From Branchiostoma floridae (taxonomy: Eukaryota; Chordata; Leptocardii; Amphioxiformes; Branchiostomatidae): a stretch of 64,000 nucleotides of DNA. This document shows, piece by piece, positions 34,970 to 48,200 of this stretch; within the stretch, counting starts at the first letter, position 1, and each line of letters begins with the position of its first letter. The stretch covers positions 16,103,646 through 16,167,645 of the forward strand of contig NC_049981.1 of assembly GCF_000003815.2 (NCBI RefSeq). Direction: 5' to 3'. The notes under the pieces were generated by a model, which was not told the origin of the DNA, made no database searches, and worked only from the letters and a program-made list of their open reading frames with translations. Made by a program: the position numbers and the translations under genes.

Positions 34970-35261
34970 GAAGACAAGAATCTTACCTGTAGAAAGCAAC
35001 ATTGTGGTCTACCTTTGATCATTAATACAGCTTCATTTAGACATGCACTGTGTGTGTATCCTCCAGAGTAATACGTACACGTGTTGTTTAATCGCATGCA
35101 CACGCACACGTTGTGCTAGCCGGTCAAGTTTCTATGTTTTCCTCTTGACTTGTTCGTAACCTAAATAGTAAAGATAGTGCAGACTCCGGAGTAGCCATTA
35201 CTATTAGTTCACTTAGCCGATGAGTTACACTTGGGTTTACAGTTTCTCACATTTCATGGCA

Positions 35262-35720
35262 ACATACGCAGAATCCATGACAACACACATAGAGCACATG
35301 GCAACACACGTAGAGCACATGGCAACATACGTAGAACACATGGCAACACACTCACAATCCATGAAAACGCACAACTCATGAAAACGCACCTAAAACCTAT
35401 GACAACACACCTAGAACCCATGCAAAACACGTTAAACACATGACAACACACGACCCATGACAACACACGACCCATGAAAACACACAACCCATGGCAACAC
35501 ACAACCAATGACAACACACGTAGAACCCGTGACGACACACTTAGAACACATGGCAGCACACCTAGAACCCATGCAAGACACGTTGAACACATGACAACAT
35601 ACAACCCATGAAAATGCACTTGCAACTCATGGCAACACACTCATATCCCATGGCAAGACACTCACACCAATGGCAACACACTTAGAAGCAACGGGAACAC
35701 ACTTAAAACCCATTATGACA
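35262..35720. repeat. Minisatellite based on CATGGCAACACAC
   Basis: Units of about 14 to 21 bp, such as CATGGCAACACACGTAGAAC, are repeated roughly 25 times with variation. Cys/Val-rich frames on its minus strand are artefacts. Confidence 0.9.
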
Positions 35721-36305
35721 GCATTCTCATCGAAATAAAAACGCAAGCCGTAACGCAGCCGAGTTCTGCTTCGTCCCCAGCATCGCGCCTGGAGTTTGAC
35801 CTGTGTCACCTTCACCTTTAACACACATATCCACACGGCAAACTCGCACTGCTCGCTGAGGTACTGCTATAGCCAATGTTAATCTATGATTGGACATGCT
35901 GCAATAGTGACCCAGTACTCAGCGATGAAAATAGCTAGATATGACTGATAGATAAAAAGAACATCGGCATAAAGAATACACACAAAGGCAACATGGTGAC
36001 TGAGGGCTCTCCCAAATAAAACACATGTCCTTACATAGAGTAAAAAAAGTTCTACAGGACAAGTCGACCAGAGAATTACTTCAACACCTTATTAGAAGAA
36101 ATATTATGTACACGTTTGTAGGTATGTGGGTTTAGCGTTTTAAGGGTGTAGGTATTAATAGTTTTCTAATACGTCATTTGCTCAAGACATTGGTTAGATT
36201 ATTTATCCAGGTTAATGCTTTACGTCAATAAGTTGTGTTTGTTTTACTAGAGGGTGCGTGGATCCGGTTAGAGGTATGAACGGATGGAGAACAAGCTACC
36301 GAGGT

Positions 36306-36322
36306 AGATTAACAGCTGTTTT
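36306..36322 (+). promoter_or_regulatory. Conserved upstream element of FN2-CUB gene 2
   Basis: AGATTAACAGCTGTTTT, identical to 26191-26207 and at nearly the same distance from the start codon (367 bp). Confidence 0.5.
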
Positions 36323-36613
36323 TCCCACAGCGTCACCACTTGATACTTGACGAACCAACCGGACACCCTGAAAGCCTCCACTCTAATGTGTACAATCATG
36401 AACGGTACCTAATCTGGTGGTCTGCACATGGAACCTCTAAAAAAAGTCATTCAAAAAACATTTAGATGACTAAAAATATGAACTATTAAAAGTACCTGAT
36501 GTGGATGACATAATCAAGCAAACATTGGCTGCGGCCCTCCGCAAACCTTCCCGAGGTCATATATTTTGCATAACATGGATATGAGAAGCGCTGTCAGTAA
36601 ATAGATAGGTGTG

Positions 36614-36621
36614 TATATAAG
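36614..36621 (+). promoter_or_regulatory. TATA box of FN2-CUB gene 2
   Basis: TATATAAG, 59 bp before the start codon, in the position equivalent to the TATA box of paralogue 1. Confidence 0.6.
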
Positions 36622-36672
36622 AGTGTCGAGCAACATCCTTCCTTCATTTGGGGCTAAGAGGACCGATATACC

Positions 36673-39600
36673 ATGGCGCAGTTGTTCATCTTCGCTGTGC
36701 TCGCGCTGGCCGCTTCTGTCAGGGGTAAATAGGCGCGATATCTTTCTTTCTCCATATAATTTTATATTCTAGGGCTATGATAAGATATAAGTTTACTATA
36801 GGATATATCTAACGAAAACAGCTACCTATTACCGCGTATTTTAATTTGCAACCCACTGAACTGAACTGACTTAATTTGCGCTTAGCCTAGCTCTTATATT
36901 TTTTCCACATTTCACGTACTTGTAGATGAATAGAAAGCTTTTAAGCGTTCTCCTTTTTCAGAATATGTCAATCTTAGTCAAGGCTCACATAAAAGGTTTT
37001 TGCGGTAAATTTTTACATAAAACCTGAGTGTACGCTGCCAGCTGTCTGAGCCAGTATTTTTCGCTTTATCAGGCTGTATACATATCCTTATTAATTTCAT
37101 TTGTATATTTCGCAATGTCCTAGCCATGAATATGTTTGATATACTCGCCTAAAGTTTGATAGTATAGTAATATACGTGGTAGAATATATAGTTCTACTAG
37201 TCAAATGCACTGTATGTAGAAGAATTGCTTATGCGGGCCCCACACGTGAATACAGTAATCACTTGCATTTTTTTCCAGGCCAGCAGTGTGTTTTTCCTTT
37301 CACTTATGGCAGCACCACTTACTATTCCTGTACAACCGCCGCCTCTACTGGATTCTGGTGTTCGTTCGACGCCGTGTACTCAGGCAACTGGAAGTACTGT
37401 GATGAGCGTAAGTTTGATGACAAAAATGACTGTACAGAAATGTGACTCAAGCTTTCAAGCATTCAAGACTGATCCTTGAATGAATTTGATACTTTTGTCA
37501 CCAAATATGTCAAAGAGATACGGATTTTTTTACTGGGTAACCCAGTATTGTTGCTCCCTTTAAACGGAAGGTATTTTGTTTGAAAGGAAATTCACACATA
37601 AAAAACTCAATGTTGTATTGGATCTTCAATTTTCTTGTACTATATGTACGTCCGTAGGTCTTGAAGAAAAAAAAATGAAATTATTTTTTGGCCTCCTTGC
37701 CTATTCCTTGATAGTACAGTGGAACTTCGTGTTTTTATATCTTATTTTGTGGACATGCTTTTGTCTTGATCATTTTTTTTAATTCTCTGTTCCAGAGGAG
37801 TGTGCGTTCCCGTTCATCTATGACGGTCAGACGTTCACGACGTGCGCTGCCGGCGGTGCGCTGTCCTCCCCTTGGTGCTCCTTGGATACCGTGTACCAGG
37901 GAAACTACGTCTCCTGCAGCGACGATGTCGGTAATGTCAAACCAGCTTATTCATACCGTGTCTCCATTTGGTAAGTCACTGAATAAAGAGACTTTGTTTC
38001 TACAGAATTCTGACTGGTTCGCATCACACTGCAGCTATAGGTGTCGGTGCTAACATATGNNNNNNNNNNNNNNNNNNNNNNNNNNNNNNNNNNNNNNNNN
38101 NNNNNNNNNNNNNNNNNNNNNNNNNNNNNNNNNNNNNNNNNNNNNNNNNNNNNNNNNNNNNNNNNNNNNNNNNNNNNNNNNNNNNNNNNNNNNNNNNNNN
38201 NNNNNNNNNNNNNNNNNNNNNNNNNNNNNNNNNNNNNNNNNNNNNNNNNNNNNNNNNNNNNNNNNNNNNNNNNNNNNNNNNNNNNNNNNNNNNNNNNNNN
38301 NNNNNNNNNNNNNNNNNNNNNNNNNNNNNNNNNNNNNNNNNNNNNNNNNNNNNNNNNNNNNNNNNNNNNNNNNNNNNNNNNNNNNNNNNNNNNNNNNNNN
38401 NNNNNNNNNNNNNNNNNNNNNNNNNNNNNNNNNNNNNNNNNNNNNNNNNNNNNNNNNNNNNNNNNNNNNNNNNNNNNNNNNNNNNNNNNNNNNNNNNNNN
38501 NNNNNNNNNNNNNNNNNNNNNNNNNNNNNNNNNNNNNNNNNNNNNNNNNNNNNNNNNNNNNAAAGAGACTTTGTTTCTACAGAATTCTGACTGGTTCGCA
38601 TCACACTGCAGCTATAGGTGTCGCTGCTAACATATGTGATCCCAAACGCTTACATATATGTTAACATGCGTTTGGGATCGCATTGTAAACAGCTACAGTG
38701 CATAGCTAAATCGCTAGGTGAACCAGTCTGAATTGCCCTAGGAAGGTGACAGACAGCTTCAGAAACGTTGATGGAAATGAATTAATGGCTACGTAAAACG
38801 GGTTTATTTTATCTAATAAGTAGTGTGTTTGCGACGTCACAACTTAGCTACCATTGGTTTCTAATGGAGTTTCTCTTCTTTTTTTCAGTGATTGTGAATC
38901 CTCTCGACGACAAACCAGGTACACCATATTTTCATTTTTTTTTGCAATTTAGAAATTACTATGGGTCTTTTCCGTGGTTTTAGATTGTCAACTTGTCCTC
39001 GATGTCTTTGCCCGTGTCCCTTTATCTTTCCGAGACTCACGCAACTACTCACTATCCGGTTAATCGTCTGTTGTTTCCCGTGCTTGGGCGTAGAGGTAGA
39101 GGCTTGCTGGTGCAGCCCGCCGACAGTCTCTATTTTTTTTTGTTGGGGGGGTGGGGGGTGTATCAATTGGGTTGCGGTTGATGATTCATCATATGTATCG
39201 ACAGGAGTTGCCATGATGTTTATATGTCTTAGTTTGTTTATTGCTTGCTTGTTTTGAGTACAGAAGCGTGCCACTTCCCGTTTGAGTACCAGGGCCAGAC
39301 GTACACCACCTGCACCCTGGAGAACTCCAGCGAGCTCTGGTGTTCTCTGGACGCCGTGTATGACGGCAACTACAAGTACTGCGGAGAAGGTTGCTTTTAC
39401 TTTTACTTGTTTTCTCCTCTACAAAATGGCATTGTTTACATCAATGATTCCTCAATAAATACAGACATGGACATACAGATATAGACATCAAAATTCAGCA
39501 GTGTATAGTATAGATATATATTCTCAAATGAGTTCCATAATTGATAGCAGAGTCGGCATTAGACGGGGAGGTGACTGACTTCCTGCCAGTTGCTGACGTC

Positions 39601-42104
39601 ACAAAGTCATTACAAGCCAAAGAGGGTGTTGGCAGAGAAAAGCGAAACATGATTTTGAGCTTTTCTTGTTGTGTTGTGTTATGGAATATTATCCTGGTAT
39701 CCACTCTATTGTAGCACCAGTTGGCCCCTCGATGGCTTCCCTGTCGTACATTCAAATGTCATTTTGTATTATTCGACATGGGAGTGATCAGAGGATGAAT
39801 ACCAGGCTAATAGAACACAGTCCGGCTATCCACAATAATGACAGTAGTTTGACTAGACTTATCATCTCTATCTTGTACCACACAGAGGACTGTGTGTTTC
39901 CGTTCTCCTACAACGGGGAGTCGTATGACGAGTGTGTGGATCAAGACAACAACGGCGGCTGGTGTTCCCTGGACCATGTGTACCAAGGGAACTATGTGTC
40001 TTGTGCCGTCAGTAAGTACATCCGTTGTCCCAAAATTTCTTTTTTGGCCATGTTAATTTGATTATATGGAGGATTATCTCCGGGCGTATCAGTTTTCGGG
40101 TGTTTCCAATAAATGCAAATATATGCCATAAATTACCCAAAAATAGCGAAAAACGGCTACTAATGTCATTGTACGGCCTCGTCAATTCCAAATTGAAAGG
40201 AGATTTGAAAGAAAAAGAAAAAGTTTATTGTGTGTTTGATTCCGTCCAATTAATACATCATAGCATGTCATTCCTTTTTATAACAACCCAGAGCCATGTG
40301 GCGAGACCATCAACAAAGACCACGGTGTGCTCACCTCCCCTAACTACCCCAACAACTATGACCACGACATGGACTGTTCCTGGACAATCCCGGCTAGAGG
40401 GGGCACAGTCTCCCTCCAGTTCCAGGACTTCGTCCTAGAGGGAGGGGCAGCGACATTCGGCTCGTGCACGTTTGACTACGTCGAAGTATTTGCCGGGGAC
40501 AGAAATCTTGGTGAGTTGTTGTAAATTTGAAGTCCATGGAAGGATAACAGCATTTATCTTTGCCTTTATCGCTCAAAATCATGGCCGGGGGAATACCTAC
40601 TGCCGGGCACCTTTGACCAGTTGCTGACGCCACGCGACTGTTCAGGTCGCGTTGAATAGACTTCTAACCTGTAAAGCGTCAGAACTCAGAGAACTGACCG
40701 AATGCTTGTGATTTGCCCTGTGTACGGAAATAACGCGTGAAAAACTAGATACATGTATATTTAATACCGTCACAGACGAACCTTCAAACGAAATCGAGAA
40801 AACTTCTCATTTCAGGATCCTGGTGTGGTAGCTACGGCCCCACCAACATCACGTCCAACCAGGACGTCACCATCCACATGTTCACGGACGGCAGCATTGC
40901 GGACAGGGGGTTCAAGCTGAAGTACAAGGTGGAGGGGGGTACCCCCTTCGGTCCCGGGCTGGAGGAGTGTGGGGGAATGCTGCACGGGCAACATGGAGAG
41001 GTGGTATCTCCTGGGTAAGTGGAAAGGGAGTCGTTGAAGGAGGAAGGGAGGTTAGAGCTCAGCTTCAACCCTGGAAGAGGGTGGTGTTGATATTTTGGAG
41101 AGTATTGGTTGACTATGACATCACAGTCTGAATCTTGACGTAACCCGTAATCGCTGTCGAAAATACATTACGCTTCGACGCCTTTGAGGACGGAAGCCTT
41201 TTTGTTAAAATTCGACCATAACGATGATGAATAATTGTACAATCCACGCACAGGTTCCCTGTTGCTTACCATGATAATATCGACTGTACCTGGTACTTGG
41301 GCGCGAAACCTTCCGGCATGGTCCTGGAGTTCCCGGATTTCGACCTGGAGAAGCCCGGGGAATACCAGGGATGCACGTACGACTTCGTCGAAATATACAA
41401 CGGCCTCAACCGTGTTGGTAAGACCCATCTGTTAGTCTCTACGACACTTCTTTGCTTGTAGAGACTGGCAAAAATGTGTTAAGGTTAAGACATGGTTCTT
41501 AACTGGAAACTTGATATTTTCTTTTGTTTATAGTCAGTAGGCTTCAGCTTGGACATATCGCAACAGTTCACCAACCAGTGCATGCACAATTGAAATCATA
41601 AACTAGCTTATTTAATATGATTTTCCCTTGCATCGGAAGTTTCTACGCACCTCACACCCATTACAACAGTTATGATATATTCAGTCATTAATACACTCAT
41701 TCATTCATTCATTCATTCTTTCACTCAGGACGTTTCTGTGGCAGCTCGCCCCCTCCAATGGACACGTACTACGAGAAGGTGAGCATCAGATTCAAGACTG
41801 ACCAGCACACCGTGGCTCGCGGGTTCCGCTTCAACTGGACATACCTCCACTCGGCGACCACTCCGGCCCCGCCCATGGTGCCCACAACTGATTCACCAGG
41901 TATGGGACTGTTGTATCCCAAACAGGTTTATATCTTATACATGTTACTTAGCTCATTTGGGATCGACCCCACGTACGTACAGATATCTTACGTTAGTATA
42001 CTTGATTTATATCTGTTTATTCATTCTTGTCTTAATGTCTTTCAGACGGTAGTGGCGAGGGGAGCGGTGCATTGGACGACGTCTTTGACAGGTTTATCTT
42101 GTAA
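36673..42104 (+). CDS. Secreted FN2(x4)-CUB(x2) protein, paralogue 2 (intact)
   Basis: Exons: 36673-36724, 37279-37407, 37796-37930, 38889-38918, 39264-39389, 39886-40011, 40292-40510, 40816-41014, 41254-41417, 41729-41899, 42046-42104. All junctions are GT-AG and keep phase; total 1410 nt, 469 aa. Residues 1-17 are a signal peptide (MAQLFIFAVLALAASVR); FN2 domains at about 19-60, 61-105, 117-157 and 159-199; a linker VIVNPLDDKP; CUB domains at about 201-318 and 327-437 (CGETINKDHGVLTSPNYP; CGGMLHGQHGEVVSPG); a short Thr/Pro-rich linker; an acidic tail ending DDVFDRFIL. The same exon layout as paralogue 1 shows tandem duplication of the whole gene. No membrane anchor or protease domain is seen, so it is probably secreted. 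An N gap lies in intron 3 and could hide further sequence, but the phases need no extra exon. Confidence 0.92.
37985..38740. repeat. Repeat around an assembly gap, with a perfect hairpin
   Basis: AAAGAGACTTTGTTTCTACA and 55 further bases stand just before the gap (37985) and again right after it (38562), one mismatch apart. After the gap GATCCCAAACGC (38638) and GCGTTTGGGATC (about 38668) form a perfect hairpin, and weaker complementarity continues outwards (GACTGGTTCGC / GTGAACCAGTC). It looks like a palindromic MITE, tandemly repeated across the gap, in intron 3 of paralogue 2. Confidence 0.6.
38060..38561. other. Assembly gap (502 N)
   Basis: Run of N in intron 3 of FN2-CUB paralogue 2. 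Frames drawn across it are meaningless. Confidence 0.98.
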
Positions 42105-42169
42105 GACGCCCTACCTGGATCAGAAGTCCTACCTGCAGAAACCAACGTTGTGGTCTGCTTTTGAGCCTT

Positions 42170-42175
42170 AATAAA
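42170..42175 (+). terminator. Polyadenylation signal of FN2-CUB gene 2
   Basis: AATAAA 66 bp after the stop codon. The equivalent place in paralogue 1 reads AATACA. Confidence 0.7.
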
Positions 42176-42179
42176 CTGC

Positions 42180-42267
42180 CATCCAAATATACACTGTCGT
42201 TAGTTTTCTATGGTTGTTAGATAATAGTGTTATTGAGCCCCCAAACCCACATGCACGTTCGCGCGTA

Positions 42268-42318
<51 letters not shown>

Positions 42319-45296
42319 ACACATCTTACACATGCTGGCACACACAGAAGCACACAAGCGCGCGAGTACGTACACAAACACATGTACGCACATATACAAA
42401 TACAAACACAAACACACGCATACAACACATAATGCTTGGACATCATCCTTTGGTTGTAAATTAAACTGTGAGAGAATGACAAAAAAGGGTATAGGGTAAT
42501 AAATGACTCTTAATGTAGACTTAATAGACCACTTGATCTACTTTTATAAGATATGGTGGACAGTAAATATTACTTAAATGGTGTGGTGCTTTGACATACG
42601 TTAAACTTTACTTATTCACCGTTTTGTTTGGCTATCTCGTTATGAAATAAGGGTCGCAATTATGGCGTGGTTACCTACACAGAATAAACATGCCAGCTTC
42701 TTACATGTATGTGAAGACTTGCAGGTCACAAAATGGGCAAACATATTTTGTCATAGTACCAAAGTGGGAAAAATTTTGTATAATGTAGTCAGTATTTTGT
42801 ACTAGCCAGAGGCTAGTCGAGCAGCCCTGGTTATGTGTGCTAGACAGCCAAATTGATAACTAAGTAGTGTCAAAGGTGCACCTCAGCAGAACTGCCTAGC
42901 GATACGCCCACTATCCTAACAAGTAAGACTGTCGGATCATCATCTAATTTTGTTTTCAATTCTCGCTTGTATTCTTGATTCATATAATATATCAAATTAT
43001 AGAAAGTAGGACTTGTTGGGTATCTGAGTAAGTCATGTGTTATGCAATGAACTTTCTTATTTGGTTCGGTATAATGATAAAATAACAGCTCCACCCCTTT
43101 AAGTAAAAGTGGAACAGTCTGTAACTGGAGCAAAGGGGCCATAGCTCGGTAGCTTTATCTGTGAAGGGTCATACTACCACTTGGGCAACTTCGTAAGGTG
43201 AGTAAAAAGTCGTCTCCATTTTTTCTGTTTCGGAGCCACTTAAATTTGCCACTTAATATTGTTCTATACAAGGCTGTGCTGGAATTTAAGAACAGATAGT
43301 TACGTTTTATGCATAACATATTTAGCGTTTATTGTATTTTTCTGTCGATCACAAGAAGAGTACAGTGATTCAAGAAACGATGGAAGTAGATACTCCCATG
43401 TAGTTAACCTATAACTTCATGGCTTGCCTATAGGTTCCATCGTCATGACAAAGTGGGGCAAGTTTCAGCCCCCTAGAATTTAATTTTGGAACTGCAGGGG
43501 CGTTTTTGTCAAGACACTCCAAAGAGGATAACTGTAGAAAGGAATGATGGATTGCCATTATTTTTGGTATGCAGGTAGCTTAGGCAAAGATGTTCATAAT
43601 GATATGCATTTCATGCAAATGAGGACTTAGTTTGCATAATTAATGAGGAAATTGTACAATTCCAATGTTTTCAACAGCTGAACTTCAGTAAATGTAACAC
43701 ATGTAAGTTATGATAGGTGAAACATAAGCAGATACCAAATATGCAAATGAGGAACTGATTTGCATAACATATACAAAAATAGCAAATCCGCATAATGACT
43801 GATGGGAATTTATACTTGTGACATGAGTACATTAGTCAATAATGAACATCGCCATGCATAAACAATGTATATGTAAGTCATTTGCATGAAATTGACAAAA
43901 GCTCACAATATTTCATGGATGTATGAGGTCGCCGAACTCTAGTTCTTTTTTCATTCATTTACTCAATTTGTTCGCAACTCGAATTGACATTGTTGGTTAT
44001 CTATGCAGTGGGTTATGATTAAACATGATTTTTTATGCAATGTAAATAGATTACTGTTTGATAATTGTTTATGTTATTGATCATTGACGTAGATGAATCA
44101 ATTTTAAGATTTTATAGGAGAAGACGGAGGAGAAACATCAGGGAAAGCAACATATTTCAACCCATATCTGTAGAGTGGTTGGAATGTAATTACAGACAGA
44201 TAAATTATTGCAATGCTAACATATTTGTGTGCAGATTTCATACTTCAATAAGTATGATTTGACAACGTAACGTCATACCTATAGCAATATAAAATATCCA
44301 CAGATATTCATGTCAGTTATATGTGTTATACACAATCTTATTTATTGCATTTGTTCCCATATTTTCTTTTCTTTTTAAACTTTTATGCGTATAAACCTTG
44401 GACCATGGATCATACTACATGGGCTTATAGCTGCCTACCTAATGATAGAACATCATTTTGGATGGCTAAAGCTGGCATTTGTTGGTTTATTCGATAATTT
44501 TGGATGTTGAAAACACAGACGCGAACAACCCCGCTACAACTTTGGCAGAGATTTCTTCAACTAAACACCAACTGGCGGTAATATTATAGTAACAATGCTA
44601 AACATTACGTTCTGAAGTGATTGCACAAAAGCATTGATACTGAAGAAGTCGACAGTTGCAAATTTGATCCATGTATACCTTTGTGTTGGAAGAAAGTTTA
44701 GCATTGTACTATGATAACTACCAACACAGATGAGATTCAATGGCGGTAATATTGTAGGAAATACTAAATGTCAGAGTTGTCGTGTAAGTTACAGAGCAAA
44801 TCTATCTGGTTGGATTTTCAAAAGAAACGTTGTCTACGTCATGATAACAGGTTTGTGAAAGCAAAACCTATCTTAACAGCGAGCAGATTATTATTGGACT
44901 GAACAGAGCACTCAGCTTAATCTTATATATCTGATACTTTGGGAGAAAAGGGTACTTAACGGATCATAGTGACCCCAGCGGGGGCACGTTTCGTTCAAAA
45001 TACAAACAAATCTTGAGATTTATGCCAAAGAGCTTGAGATTTTGAAAGTTGCTTTGAAAAAGTCCTATGTCTTGAGATCATTTCAAAGAATCTTGAGGCT
45101 TTCTGGATTGCTGTGAAAAACCTCAGTGAGGCTTATCTTTCTCAAAATATCAGATATGTACCTTTAAGCTGTAAACGGTCAAAAGCATTAATCTCCTGTG
45201 CTCTGCTCAGTCTTATGATAGTCGCTTTTTATAGTCGAGTCGACAGTCCATGGGCACCGTCATGTTGGGTTGTGACGACATGAGTCGGCCGAGTTG
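42180..45296. other. Intergenic region between FN2-CUB gene 2 and the SLCO gene
   Basis: Holds an (AC)n tract (42268-42313) with further AC-rich sequence to 42425, and an interspersed repeat (43437-43960). 44600-44700 shares CATTGATACTGAAGAAG, AAATTTGATCCATG and TATACCTTTGTGTTG with 58300-58370, in both places as part of a longer diverged repeat. No exons recognised. Confidence 0.5.
43437..43960. repeat. Interspersed repeat, second copy of the 17800-18090 family
   Basis: Shares CGTCATGACAAAGTGGGGCA, AAGACACTCCAAAGAGGATA and GCAGGTAGCTTAGGCAAAGA with 17800-18090, and TTTGCATAATTAATGAGGAA with intron 5 of FN2-CUB gene 1. AT-rich, no coding frame. Confidence 0.7.
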
Positions 45297-48200
45297 CTAC
45301 AGTCTGGTCTCGTCATCCTCTGTGTCATATGGTGCTGCGATGCCATTGGCTGTCTGTATTTTAGCTGTCTTAGTTTTCTTCCACTGATACCTAAGAGCGA
45401 CCCATGTCGCCACCCAAAATACAAGCACCCCTCCCGACAGTCCGTACATGAGACCGAGGTAGCCGTATGCGAACTGCCTTCTGTCGTAGACCCAGCATGC
45501 CTTGCTATTTCCGCATGACATTTGCCACATGGTGCAGGCTGCGTCGATGACCGCACCCAAATACACCGGAGCCGGGATGTTAGCTGTGTGCAAAATAACG
45601 AAGAGAATTTTTAAAGCACTCTTCTCTATTTGGTAGTTGTGTAGCTTTGAATGGAATCATTATGATTACCAAGACCGAACACGATATATATAGGCTAGTG
45701 GTAAATTGCATGGCTATAAAATTTCGCTTAGTAGTTGTCTATGTTCCGCAGAAGAAATGTAATAACTTACAGAGCAGCCTCTGCACCAAATGCCTGATGC
45801 CGAGCGCGAAGGATTTCTCTTCCACCTTGACGGACCTGTAAATTACAAAGCTCGGCTTTAATATATGCCAAAGTTGAAAAGATGATAGAAATAAAACATT
45901 AGCTGTTCTCTATCATAAGACTCGACGCTTAAGACACATTAAAACTTACTGGGACAACAAATAACATGTTCCTAAAACAAAATGTAACAACAGTCTCGTT
46001 ATGGTCCGAAATCTCGCAAGATCTCGTTAGTCTTTGCTCTCGGGTGAGCGGATTCAAACTGATGCCCGAGATTGACATAGCAAATAGTTTTAGGTCTATT
46101 GACACATGGATATTTATGACATATTTCATGATGCTCACCTGATGTAGATCTGATACGAGGGAGATATCTGCATCCCGGACAGGAATGTCAGACAGAAGGC
46201 TGAAGCCATGAAGAGGATAAACTTCCACTGAGGACAGGGCGTGCTGCACTGTCCCTGCAGCGCCCACGTGCCGGACTGCAGGCATTCGCAATCAGTGTAG
46301 TTGTACGTCTAAAAAAGGACGATACATTCAAATATGTACTGGTAATGGAAACATCAGATTCTATATAAGAGGCACTTGACAATTTTGACCATTGAGATTA
46401 TTTTCCTACGGGCCCAGGCAAGACGAGTCATTATAGCCAAGTCTATGATAGCCATTATAGGAACTCAAAAATAAACGCCATATTTCTTTTCCATGTCAAA
46501 GAGACCATAGCATGTACAGACACAGAAGATACAAAAACGGGAAGTTGGCTGCATTACGCCGGGAGGTTTAAAACTGCAAATCGTGTGCGGAGTCTGTGGA
46601 TATATTGCAATGTATGTGATACGCCAGCATAGACACGCTCAAAACAATACCTCCGCCGGAGGCAATCTTCCTTCACAAAGGTTATTACCGGGAATGCTGT
46701 TCCGTTCAGTAGTTGGAGGCCTTGGCACCCTGCGACGCATGCGGAGTAGTACGTCGTGCCATCTGCGCCGCACACCGGGATTGGGTTGTTATCTGAGCAT
46801 GCGCAACCTCTACTAAGGCACGACCTATTTTAGAAAGAGGACATACCGTGATAATACTCCTATATATAGCAACTCCTTTGGAGTTCGGCAGTGAGTGAAG
46901 ATGGAAAAAGTGTTTTTTTTTTTAAGTTTTGGAGTTGCTGTTGAGTCATCAGGTAGGAATAATCGGGTCTGGTATGCTGACCTCTTCTCTGTATTGTCAC
47001 TAACAGTATCTGTAGTTATTCAAATGTACTGTCAATACAGTGGGACGAAGTGAATGGAAATATGGTGTCACTAAAAAGTTCAGACTTGAAGGAATGACAG
47101 GAAGTCAATGTGGACAGGAAGTAGAGGTGTTCGTTTATCAGATTTGTCAGACAGTTCAGGTCATGGGGTCAATGGCAGAGGCTACTAATTCTGGGGGAGT
47201 TATTTTCACGCATAGGTCTTTCGAAGTGATATGTTTTCCATGCACGTTTACAGAAGAGTGACAGGAAGTGAAAGATGTACATATGGAATTTTAATCAAAG
47301 TATTTGTCTTCTTTAGGAATCGTCAAGGTCAATTGCCCATGCTCATCATTTGAGCTTTGTAGATAAATGAAAATGGTTTCACTCACTGTAGAACGCCGTC
47401 CGCCACACCGGAGGAGTCACACGGAGTTAACCACATCAGAGCTCCAAGGGAAGTTCCCAAGATGGAGCAGATGATGACAAACGTCATACACTGGAGACCG
47501 CGAAGCTTCCACTTTCTGGTGACAAAACCTCCGATCAGAACTCCTGCGATGTTACCGGGGACGCAGATGGCCCCTGAGCAAAACAATACAATCCGCCAAT
47601 CTTAATTACATCTACGCTACATATCTAGCAAATTGTGCTATTACAAGTCACGTTTCGTTGATTGGATGACTCATTGCTTACATCACCGCACTCTGCAGGA
47701 ATGAGATCTAGCTGTAAAGAAAACTATGGAATCGGGCATTATGAATAGAATGAGTGTCGTGGTCCTTAGTTAGTTGTGATAACAAGAAAACCTGAAAAAC
47801 TACAGGGTCCTTTAGGAAAACTGAACAGAAATCTAAAAAGACACATTCGCCCAACGTGGGGCTCGAACCCACGACCCTGGGATTAAGAGTCCCATGCTCT
47901 ACCGACTGAGCTAGCCTGGCGCTGATATCTTCATGTCAAGCGTAATTATCTGACATTTGGAGTATTCCTCTATTCCTGGCAACACCCTCACAATATATCG
48001 GCCCTGCAAGTACAGCACACAAAATAGATGCCAATAAAACAAAATTTAATGAATACATAATATTAATACTGAGACTAATCGATCTGGTACACGCGATGAA
48101 CCTAAGCTATGCTAATGAGAAGACTTCGAATACTACTACTAATAGTTTCAGAAAAATTTAACCTCGCCCAACGTGGGGCTCGAACCCACGACCCTGGGAT

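Noticed and set aside
35254-35640. 128-residue Cys/Val/Leu-rich frame on the minus strand
   Set aside because: It is the translation of the CATGGCAACACAC minisatellite.
38041-38664. Open frames across the N runs
   Set aside because: They exist only because N was read through; the same applies at 12871, 53087 and 55057.
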